Origin: Pseudomonadota bacterium
GTDB taxonomy: Bacteria > Pseudomonadota > Alphaproteobacteria > Rhizobiales > Xanthobacteraceae
Assembly: GCA_021823875.1 (NCBI GenBank)
Contig: JAKAMD010000142.1
Coordinates: 1-8,422, forward strand
Direction: 5' to 3'
Length of the DNA stretch: 8,422 bases
The notes below the pieces were generated by a model. That model saw nothing but the letters and a program-made list of their open reading frames with translations, had not been told where the DNA came from and searched no databases. How positions within the stretch are numbered: the stretch's first letter is position 1; every line of letters begins with the position of its first letter. The translations under genes were made by a program, and so were the position numbers. Below, piece after piece: positions 1 to 5,173 of the stretch.

Positions 1-1245
1 GGTCATGCGCGCTTCGTCGAACGGCGTGTTCTTGCACTTCGACTTGAGCTCGGCCGGGTCGAGCACCCATGGCATGTCGGCATCGACCACGATGATATCG
101 GCCGGCGCGCCGGCGCGCAGCGTGCCGCCGGGCAGGCCGAGCAATTCCGCCGGCCGGGTCGACATGGCGCGCAACAGCGCCGGCAACTCGATCTCGCCCG
201 CATGCACCAGCCTGAGGCCGGCGCTCAGCATCGTCTCGAGCCCGATGGCGCCGGGCGCGGCCTCGGCGAAGGGCAGGCGCTTGGTTTCCACGTCCTGCGG
301 ATTGTGGTCGGACATCACCACATCGACCAGCCCGGAGGCGAGCGCGGCCACCAGCGCCTTGCGGTCGTCTTCGGCGCGCAAGGGTGGCGCCAGCTTGAAG
401 AAGGTGCGGTAGGAGCCGATGTCGTTTTCGTTGAGCGTGAGGTGGTTGATCGAGGCCGACGCGGTGACGGTCAGCCCGGCATCCTTGGCGCGCTGCAGGA
501 TCTCGAGCGAGTCCGTGCAGGTGACGGAGGCGGCGTGATAGCGCCCGCCGGTGAGCGCCACCAGACGGATGTCTCGCTCGAGCAGAATGGTTTCGGCCGC
601 CTTCGGAATACCGAGCAGGCCGAGGCGGGCGGCGAACTCGCCCTCGTTCATCACACCGTCGCCGATGAGATCGGGATCCTCGGTGTGATGCACGATGAGT
701 GCGTCGAAATCGCCGGCATAAGTGAGCACGCGGCGCATCACCTGCGCGTTGGTCACGCTTTTCTCGCCATCGGTGAAGGCGACTGCGCCGGCGGCCTTCA
801 ACAGGCCGATCTCGGTCATCTCCTCGCCGTGTAAGCCCTTGGTGATGGCGGCCATCGGATGCACATGCACGATGGCCGTGTCGCGCGCCCGCCGCAGCAC
901 GAAATCGACGGTGGCGGGATCGTCGATGGCGGGCGAGGTGTCGGGCTGGCAGATGATGGAGGTCACGCCGCCGGCCGCCGCCGCCTGGCTCGCCGAGGCG
1001 AGCGTTTCGCGATAGCCGGCGCCCGGCTCGCCGACGAAGGCACGCATGTCGATCAAGCCGGGCGCGACGATCATGCCGCGGCAATCGATTACCTCGGTGC
1101 CTTCCGGCACGCCGGCGGCGCCGATGCCCTTCTTGGCTTCGCGGATCACGCCGTCGGCGATCAAGAGATCGCCGGGAAAATCGAGATCGCGCGACGGGTC
1201 GATCACCCGGGCGTTGGCGAGCAGGATGGGGCGGCGGTCGAGCAT
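1..1245 (-). CDS. pyrC: Dihydroorotase-like PyrC' (probably non-catalytic ATCase partner), 3' end cut
   Basis: The frame is open from the ATG at 1245-1243 to the window edge: 415 residues are visible, and a few C-terminal ones are probably missing. The fold is the cyclic amidohydrolase/dihydroorotase family (multifunctional complex type): PGLIDM (residues 61-66), HTED (187-190), PPLR, SDHNPQ (312-317) and an AIGLET-like stretch. Key catalytic positions are changed. The HxH-LREPG motif after the first beta strand reads R68-A69-F70-V-G-E-P-G, so both metal-binding histidines and the substrate-binding Arg are gone. The usual YHxxHVS motif reads YHAASVT, with Ser240 at the metal-binding His position. 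KxNPPLR reads KLAPPLR. Asp313 and His187 remain. By analogy with the Pseudomonas pyrB-pyrC' pair, I infer a structural subunit that assembles with PyrB. GGAG (1257-1254) lies 8 nt before the ATG and supports the start. It is the second gene after pyrB, 129 nt away. An active enzyme cannot be formally excluded without assay. Confidence 0.93.
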   Translation of the reverse strand, partial: MLDRRPILLANARVIDPSRDLDFPGDLLIADGVIREAKKGIGAAGVPEGTEVIDCRGMIVAPGLIDMRAFVGEPGAGYRETLASASQAAAAGGVTSIICQPDTSPAIDDPATVDFVLRRARDTAIVHVHPMAAITKGLHGEEMTEIGLLKAAGAVAFTDGEKSVTNAQVMRRVLTYAGDFDALIVHHTEDPDLIGDGVMNEGEFAARLGLLGIPKAAETILLERDIRLVALTGGRYHAASVTCTDSLEILQRAKDAGLTVTASASINHLTLNENDIGSYRTFFKLAPPLRAEDDRKALVAALASGLVDVVMSDHNPQDVETKRLPFAEAAPGAIGLETMLSAGLRLVHAGEIELPALLRAMSTRPAELLGLPGGTLRAGAPADIIVVDADMPWVLDPAELKSKCKNTPFDEARMT

Positions 1246-1257
1246 GGCTGCTACTCC

Positions 1258-1362
1258 GTCATTCCCGGGCACGCGCGCAGCGCGTGAACCCGGAATCCAG
1301 AAGCAGGTTCAGAGCGCGTGTCTGGATTCCGGGTTCGCGCCTTCGGCGCGCCCCGGAATGAC
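1258..1362. repeat. Two-armed palindromic intergenic repeat between pyrB and pyrC'
   Basis: The left arm (1258-1301) and right arm (1321-1362) are inverted copies of one ~43-nt unit around a 19-nt centre. The outer 8 nt (GTCATTCC) and inner 15 nt (AACCCGGAATCCAGA, 1287-1301 against 1321-1335) match perfectly. The middles differ, but each folds on itself: CACGCGC/GCGCGTG around GCA on the left, and CGCGCC/GGCGCG around GAA (minus-strand reading) on the right. Each half can therefore fold alone, or the whole block can form one long cruciform or RNA hairpin. Neither side has a T-run after the stem in the reading direction, so it is not a standard rho-independent terminator for pyrB. It resembles dispersed palindromes of Bradyrhizobiaceae-type genomes; family membership is from memory. 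Confidence 0.85.
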
Positions 1363-1374
1363 TGAAAAAACAAC

Positions 1375-2331
1375 TCATGCATTCGGCAAATTCCGGGACA
1401 AGGCTTCCAGCACCGCCATGCGCACGGCGACACCCATCTCGACCTGTTCGCGGATCAGCGACTGCGCGCCGTCGGCCACGATACTGTCGATCTCGACGCC
1501 GCGGTTCATCGGACCCGGATGCATGACCAGTGCGTCGGGCTTGGCGAAGGCGAGCTTCTTGGTGTCGAGCCCCCAATAGTGGAAATACTCGGACACCGAC
1601 GGCACGTAGGAGCCGTTCATGCGCTCGCGCTGCAGGCGCAGCATCATCACGATGTCGCAGCCGGCCAGCCCCTCGCGCATGTCGCGCGCGACATCGACGC
1701 CAAAGCGCTCGATGCCAGGCGGCAGCAGCGTCGAAGGCGCCACCACGCGCACGCGCGCGCCCATTTCGTTGAGCAGGATGATGTTGGAGCGCGCCACGCG
1801 CGAATGCAGGATGTCGCCGCAGATCGCGACGGTGAGGCCTTCGATGCGGCCCTTGTTGCGGCGGATGGTGAGTGCGTCGAGCAGCGCCTGGGTCGGGTGC
1901 TCGTGGGCGCCGTCGCCGGCATTGATCACGGAACAGCCGTCGAGCTTGCTCGCCAGCAATTCGACCGCGCCGGAGGCGCTGTGGCGCACCACCAGAATAT
2001 CGGGATGCATGGCGTTGAGGGTGATGGCGGTGTCGATCAGCGTCTCGCCCTTGCGCATCGAGGACGAGGAGGTCGACATGTTCATCACATCGGCGCCCAG
2101 GCGTTTCCCCGCCAGCTCAAACGAGGACTGGGTGCGGGTGGAGGCCTCGAAAAACATGTTGATCTGGGTGCGCCCGCGCAGGGAGGTGCGTTTCTTCTCG
2201 ACCTGGCGGTTGAGCTCGACGAATTCCTCGGCGAGGTCGAGCAGGCCGGAAATGTCCTGCTGCGAAAGCCCTTCGATCCCCAACAGATGGCGTCGGCTGA
2301 GGACGAATGAGGATTTCGATGCGATGTTCAT
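1375..2331 (-). CDS. pyrB: Aspartate carbamoyltransferase catalytic chain (ATCase)
   Basis: Catalyses carbamoyl phosphate + L-aspartate to N-carbamoyl-L-aspartate, the committed step of pyrimidine synthesis, in the cytoplasm. The 318 residues are normal length. Visible motifs are the carbamoyl-phosphate loop S64-T-R-T in FFEASTRTQSSFE, the mobile-loop K94 in SSSSMRKGE, R116-H117, HPTQALLDAL (145-154), GDILHSR (172-178), an aspartate-loop region MLRLQRERM (230-238) and HPGPMNRGVEI (271-281). The frame stays open to an ATG at 2391, but those 20 extra residues are low-complexity and do not resemble the family. The ATG at 2331 begins MNIASKSSFVLSRRHLLGIEGL, which matches alphaproteobacterial N-termini. 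There is no clear Shine-Dalgarno before it. A promoter-like sequence ends only about 12 nt upstream. Its downstream partner is the degenerate pyrC'. No pyrI or regulatory leader is seen. Confidence 0.98.
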   Translation of the reverse strand: MNIASKSSFVLSRRHLLGIEGLSQQDISGLLDLAEEFVELNRQVEKKRTSLRGRTQINMFFEASTRTQSSFELAGKRLGADVMNMSTSSSSMRKGETLIDTAITLNAMHPDILVVRHSASGAVELLASKLDGCSVINAGDGAHEHPTQALLDALTIRRNKGRIEGLTVAICGDILHSRVARSNIILLNEMGARVRVVAPSTLLPPGIERFGVDVARDMREGLAGCDIVMMLRLQRERMNGSYVPSVSEYFHYWGLDTKKLAFAKPDALVMHPGPMNRGVEIDSIVADGAQSLIREQVEMGVAVRMAVLEALSRNLPNA

Positions 2332-2342
2332 TAAAGTGATGT

Positions 2343-2370
2343 CTATAGGCGCAAGTTTCCGCCCCGGCAA
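2343..2370 (-). promoter_or_regulatory. Candidate sigma-70-type promoter for pyrB
   Basis: On the minus strand, TTGCCG (2370-2365) and CTATAG (2348-2343) are separated by 16 nt. This fits the alphaproteobacterial housekeeping pattern (TTGACA / CTATAT-like). Transcription would start around 2336, only about 5 nt before the chosen pyrB ATG, implying a very short leader. Prediction by eye only. Confidence 0.45.
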
Positions 2371-2445
2371 GGGCCGCGCGCGCCGATCCACAAGCCGCGC
2401 CCCGCCGGATTGGATTACCGGATCACCACCGGGAAAGACGGGATT

Positions 2446-2934
2446 TTAGATGTCGCGGTTCCGCCCGGCCGCCAGCGTGGCGAGGCGGTCGAGCGCGCCT
2501 TGTAGAATGAAGGCGGCGGCGTGCTGGTCGATCACCGCCGCGCGCTTGGCGCGGCTGACGTCGGCGGCGATCAATTCGCGCTCGACCGCGGCGGTTGACA
2601 GCCGCTCGTCCCAGAACGCGATCGGCAGTTCCGTCAGCTTGGCGAGATTGCGCGCGAAGGCGCGGGTGGATTGCGCGCGCGGGCCTTCCGAGCCGTCCAT
2701 GTTGACCGGCAGGCCGAGCACGATGCCGCTGGCGGCGCGCTCAGCGGCAAGCGTCAGCAGGCGCTGCGCATCGGCGGTGAAGTTCTTGCGTGCGATGGTT
2801 TCCACCCCGGTCGCGAGCTTGCGGTCGGGGTCGCTGGTGGCGACACCGATGGTCTTGGTGCCGAGGTCGAGACCGAGCAAGGCGCCGCGCGCGCCGAACG
2901 CCTCGGCGATGTCGTTCAACGGACCGACCGGCAT
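2446..2934 (-). CDS. ruvX: RuvX/YqgF-family putative Holliday junction resolvase
   Basis: The 162 residues are slightly longer than the usual ~140-160. RNase H-like fold with the three expected acidic sites: D23 in GLDLGTKTIGVA (21-32), E110 in FWDERLST (108-115) and D136 in IDQHAAAFILQ (135-145). VLGLPVNMDGSEGPRA (72-87) is the family loop. Members cleave Holliday junctions in vitro and have been linked to 16S rRNA 5'-end maturation in E. coli, so the physiological role may be in rRNA rather than recombination. The ATG at 2934 lies 2 nt past the stop of the upstream gene, so translational coupling is likely. About 15 N-terminal residues precede the first strand. An alternative start inside them is possible but no better ATG is seen. 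A 114-nt gap separates it from pyrB. Confidence 0.95.
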   Translation of the reverse strand: MPVGPLNDIAEAFGARGALLGLDLGTKTIGVATSDPDRKLATGVETIARKNFTADAQRLLTLAAERAASGIVLGLPVNMDGSEGPRAQSTRAFARNLAKLTELPIAFWDERLSTAAVERELIAADVSRAKRAAVIDQHAAAFILQGALDRLATLAAGRNRDI

Positions 2935-2936
2935 AT

Positions 2937-3350
2937 TTAAGCCGCACCCGGCGGATGATCGGGATCGAGCGAGCGCACGAGACTGCGATAGGCGTCCATG
3001 TTGGCCTGGCCGAGCTGATGCAGCGCCTCGCGCGCGCGGTCAAGCGCATTCGCCTGGCGCCGCGCCTTGATCGCCGCGATCTTCTTCTGCGCGTCCTTGA
3101 GCTTGGCGAGCGAGCGGGCCGCATCGGGATTGGCGTCGATCTCGCCGGGCGCGGCCGCCGCCAGCGTCATGACGATGTCGTTGAGCCAGCCGATCTGGCT
3201 GCCATAGCTGGCGACGTCCTCGTTGACCTCGCGTTCGATCGCCGCATTGCCGGCGAAGTTCACCGTGATATTGGGCGACCACCAGCGGGTCATGATTTCC
3301 TGCCAATTGCCGCCGGCGCCGGGAAAATTGAAGTCTCCAAAGGGGAACAT
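2937..3350 (-). CDS. Conserved-looking hypothetical protein coupled to ruvX
   Basis: I do not recognise this 137-residue protein. It begins MFPFGDFNFPGAGGNWQEIM, aromatic- and glycine-rich. Then comes WWSPNITVNFAGNAAIEREVNEDVASYGSQIGWLNDIVMTLA, and from about residue 75 a charged, probably helical C-terminal half (LAKLKDAQKKIAAIKARRQANALDRAREALHQLG) with coiled-coil character. It ends LDPDHPPGAA. No signal peptide, strongly hydrophobic transmembrane segment or cysteine motif is seen, so it is probably cytoplasmic. An ATG at 3365 would add five residues, but the GGAG inside that extension sits 9 nt before the ATG at 3350, so I chose 3350. The stop is 2 nt from the ruvX start, which suggests co-expression with ruvX. 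Coding character is good: no in-frame stops, high GC at third positions and clear ribosome-binding sites. The function is not inferable from sequence alone. Confidence 0.82.
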   Translation of the reverse strand: MFPFGDFNFPGAGGNWQEIMTRWWSPNITVNFAGNAAIEREVNEDVASYGSQIGWLNDIVMTLAAAAPGEIDANPDAARSLAKLKDAQKKIAAIKARRQANALDRAREALHQLGQANMDAYRSLVRSLDPDHPPGAA

Positions 3351-3481
3351 GGTCGCGTTCTCCATCCTGGCCGAACGCTCAGCCTATCACGCCGGTCGAC
3401 AGGACGCCCGGTTCCATGCAACGGTCGGCGGCCGATCCCGGCGCGGAACGAACGAGCTACGACGTAACAACGAGACGGTTC
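3351..3481. promoter_or_regulatory. Divergent intergenic region between the ruvX cluster and dmeF
   Basis: These 131 nt separate two genes reading outward, so promoters for both directions must lie here or inside the neighbouring 5' ends. I found no convincing -35/-10 pair and no clear operator palindrome such as a G-tract-bearing DmeR/RcnR-type site. Confidence 0.4.
3360..3363 (-). promoter_or_regulatory. Shine-Dalgarno deciding the start of the ruvX-linked gene
   Basis: GGAG on the minus strand lies 9 nt before the ATG at 3350 and overlaps the alternative upstream ATG at 3365. It favours the internal start, because nothing comparable precedes the upstream one. Confidence 0.6.
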
Positions 3482-4501
3482 ATGCATACCCAAACGGTCG
3501 AAGCCTGGCAGCATCCCCACGTCTTTCTCGGCGCGCGGCATGACCGGCACGAGAAACGCACATGGCTGGTGGTGGCGCTCACCACCGTTATGATGGTGGC
3601 CGAGATCATCGGCGGCACGCTGTTCGGCTCGATGGCGGTGGTGGCCGATGGCTGGCACATGTCGACCCATGCCGGCGCCTTGGCGATCGCGGCGCTCGCC
3701 TACCGTTTCGCCCGCAAACACGCGCGCGATGCGCGCTTTTCCTTCGGCACCGGCAAGATGGGGGAACTGGCGGCCTTCTCCAGCGCGCTGCTGCTGGCGC
3801 TGGTGGCGGTGCTGATCGGCTACGAGGCGGTCCGCCGGCTGTTCGAGCCGGTGGCGATCGATTTCACCGAGGCGACCGCGCTCGCCGTGGTCGGCCTGGG
3901 GGTCAATCTGGCCAGCGCCTGGCTGCTGTTCGACGGCCATCATCACCATCACGGCCACGAGCATGGTCGCGGTCACAGCGACGGCCATGCGCATCACGCG
4001 CATGACCATGATCACGACCACCATCACCACGACGAACACGATCACCACCATCATCACGACCACGACACCAATCTGCGCGCGGCCTATGTGCATGTGCTGG
4101 CCGACGCCCTGACTTCGGTGCTGGCGATCGTGGCGCTGTTGTCGGCGCGCTATTTCGGGCTGCTGTGGATGGACCCGGCCATGGCGCTGATCGGCGTCGC
4201 GGTGATCCTGAGCTGGTCGTTCGGCTTGGTGCGCAGCGCCGGCGCGGTGCTGCTCGACATGGTGCCCGACCGGCATCTGGCCGGCACCATCCGCAAGCGG
4301 TTGGAGGTGGGCGACGACCGGGTGAGCGACCTGCATCTGTGGCGGCTTGGGCCCGGCCATGTCGGCGTGATCGCGGCGGTGGTGTCCGACCGCCCGCAGC
4401 CGCCGGCGGCCTACAAGGAGCGGCTCACCGGCCTCGCCGGCCTGTCGCATGTGACGGTGGAAGTGCACCGCTGCCCGGATCACGGGCGGGCGGCGGCCTG
4501 A
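3482..4501 (+). CDS. dmeF: CDF-family Co(II)/Ni(II) efflux transporter DmeF
   Basis: Inner-membrane proton-coupled divalent metal exporter. The chosen ATG at 3482 gives 339 residues beginning MHTQTVEAWQHPHVFLGARHDRHEKRTW, the DmeF-type N-terminus. An ATG at 3416 would add 22 unlike residues and has no SD. Hydrophobic segments lie near 28-50, 52-74, 95-115, 130-150, 200-222 and 229-250, giving the six CDF helices. The helix-2 metal site is DGWHMSTH (H59-x3-H63 instead of the common HxxxD), a DmeF trait. Helix 5 carries H204-x3-D208. Residues 153-195 form a cytoplasmic loop with 25 His and 8 Asp in 43 positions. FSFGTGKMGELAAF (87-100) and a C-terminal cytoplasmic domain (about 258-335) complete the family pattern. 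Substrate is assigned by family; Zn or other metals are possible. Known dmeF genes often follow a dmeR repressor, but none is visible here. Confidence 0.93.
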   Translation: MHTQTVEAWQHPHVFLGARHDRHEKRTWLVVALTTVMMVAEIIGGTLFGSMAVVADGWHMSTHAGALAIAALAYRFARKHARDARFSFGTGKMGELAAFSSALLLALVAVLIGYEAVRRLFEPVAIDFTEATALAVVGLGVNLASAWLLFDGHHHHHGHEHGRGHSDGHAHHAHDHDHDHHHHDEHDHHHHHDHDTNLRAAYVHVLADALTSVLAIVALLSARYFGLLWMDPAMALIGVAVILSWSFGLVRSAGAVLLDMVPDRHLAGTIRKRLEVGDDRVSDLHLWRLGPGHVGVIAAVVSDRPQPPAAYKERLTGLAGLSHVTVEVHRCPDHGRAAA

Positions 4502-4504
4502 GCG

Positions 4505-4533
4505 TTGCGGGGGCGAACGGCCCTCTGCTATAG
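4505..4533 (+). promoter_or_regulatory. Candidate sigma-70-type promoter for gatC
   Basis: TTGCGG (4505-4510) and CTATAG (4528-4533) are separated by 17 nt, directly after the dmeF stop codon. A start near 4540 would leave a leader of about 18 nt containing the GAGG at 4548-4551, 6 nt before the gatC ATG. This would let gatC be transcribed independently of dmeF. Predicted by eye. Confidence 0.5.
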
Positions 4534-4557
4534 GCGGCGCAGCATTCGAGGTTTTAC

Positions 4558-4845
4558 ATGTCCGTCGACGCCGCCACCGTCCGCCGTATCGCCCATCTCG
4601 CCCGCATTGCCGTGGCGGATGACGAGGTCGAGCACCTGCAAGGGGAACTCAACGCGATTCTGGCCTGGGTCGAGCAGCTGCAGGCGGTCGACGTGACCGG
4701 CGTGGAGCCGATGACCTCGGTGACCCCGATGAAGATGAAGATGCGTCAGGACGAGGTGAACGACGGCGGCAAGCCGGCGGACATCGTCAAGAACGCGCCG
4801 CTGAGCGACGACAACTTTTTCCTCGTGCCGAAGGTGGTGGAATGA
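4558..4845 (+). CDS. gatC: Asp/Glu-tRNA amidotransferase subunit C
   Basis: Small subunit of the heterotrimeric GatCAB enzyme that amidates Glu-tRNA(Gln) and, in organisms lacking AsnRS, Asp-tRNA(Asn). GatC wraps around GatA and holds the GatA-GatB interface. The 95 residues are the standard length. The pattern is typical: VRRIAHLARIAVADDEVEHLQGELNAILAWVEQL (8-41), VDVTGVEPMTSV, then RQDEVNDGG and the ending NAPLSDDNFFLVPKVVE. The ATG at 4558 has GAGG 6 nt upstream. The last codons and the TGA are part of a palindrome (9-nt arm 4836-4844), so the gene end abuts the repeat block that separates it from the next ORF. It is first in a gatC-gatA-gatB series interrupted by three small genes. Confidence 0.97.
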   Translation: MSVDAATVRRIAHLARIAVADDEVEHLQGELNAILAWVEQLQAVDVTGVEPMTSVTPMKMKMRQDEVNDGGKPADIVKNAPLSDDNFFLVPKVVE

Positions 4846-4972
4846 TGCGCGAAGCGCGACATTCCACCATCCCCGGGCCAGCGCAGCGGGACCCGGGGAT
4901 CTCGTGCCACAAGACGTGGATGGCCGGGACTTTAGGCGCGAAGATGGCGCTTCGCGCCTTTTGCCCGGCCAT
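4836..4972. repeat. Block of three tandem palindromes downstream of gatC
   Basis: Three different inverted repeats follow each other. (1) GGTGGAATG 4836-4844 with CATTCCACC 4860-4868, enclosing GCGC-GAA-GCGC (4847-4857). (2) ATCCCCGGG 4869-4877 with CCCGGGGAT 4892-4900. (3) ATGGCCGGG 4920-4928 with CCCGGCCAT 4964-4972, enclosing GGCGCGAAG 4935-4943 and CTTCGCGCC 4950-4958. All 9-nt arms are perfect. The block includes the gatC stop codon. No U-run follows any stem, so it is not an obvious intrinsic terminator. The style matches mosaic intergenic palindromes of Bradyrhizobiaceae-like genomes (from memory), and differs in sequence from the 1258-1362 element. Confidence 0.85.
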
Positions 4973-4993
4973 GACGGATCGGACAAACTGACA

Positions 4994-5173
4994 ATGTGCC
5001 TCGCCTGCCAATTGGGCTTCATGATCGCGCTCGACGATTTGCCGGATGAGCCGCCGCCCGGCTTCCCTCGGCAGCCGCGCGGCGATCACGCCTATGGCTT
5101 CGATTGCGATGGCTGGGACGAGGCGAAGCGGGACAGCGATGCGTCGCCGCCGGAGAAAGAACTTAAGCCGTGA
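4994..5173 (+). CDS. Small unknown protein with N-terminal CxxC, between gatC and gatA
   Basis: A 59-residue ORF that I do not recognise. It starts MCLACQLGFMIALDDLPDEPPPGF, with Cys2-x-x-Cys5, a short hydrophobic patch, then a proline-rich and acidic stretch, DHAYGFDCDGWDEAK and a charged tail. About 80% of third codon positions are G or C, like the neighbouring genes. Its TGA overlaps the gatA GTG by 4 nt (GTGA, 5170-5173), the usual sign of translational coupling. The frame stays open upstream to a GTG at 4904, but that part is repeat DNA, so the ATG at 4994 is preferred. The SD is weak (GGA 4981-4983). Cys2/Cys5 with Cys37 could bind metal or form a disulfide, but this is speculation. It might instead only be a coupling leader for gatA. 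Confidence 0.6.
   Translation: MCLACQLGFMIALDDLPDEPPPGFPRQPRGDHAYGFDCDGWDEAKRDSDASPPEKELKP

Noticed and set aside
202..1287. Plus-strand frames opposite pyrC'
   Set aside because: Shadow frames. The minus-strand frame is open over the whole stretch and has family motifs.
1258..1370. Rho-independent terminator for pyrB
   Set aside because: The T-run on the minus strand precedes the stems rather than following them, and pyrC' continues immediately after.
2332..2391. 20-residue N-terminal extension of PyrB from the ATG at 2391
   Set aside because: The residues do not resemble ATCase N-termini, and the promoter-like -10/-35 lies inside them.
1519..2449. Long plus-strand frames opposite pyrB
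   Set aside because: Overlapping low-complexity shadows of pyrB; pyrB has complete motifs on the other strand.
3290..4483. 397-codon open frame on the minus strand opposite dmeF
   Set aside because: It is the antisense of a GC-rich gene; its Val/Met runs mirror the His codons of dmeF, and it has no family resemblance.
4836..4972. CRISPR-like array
   Set aside because: The palindromes have different arms and no constant repeat-spacer period; no cas genes are present.
4904..4993. N-terminal extension of the CxxC ORF from GTG 4904
   Set aside because: The extension is translated palindrome repeat DNA.
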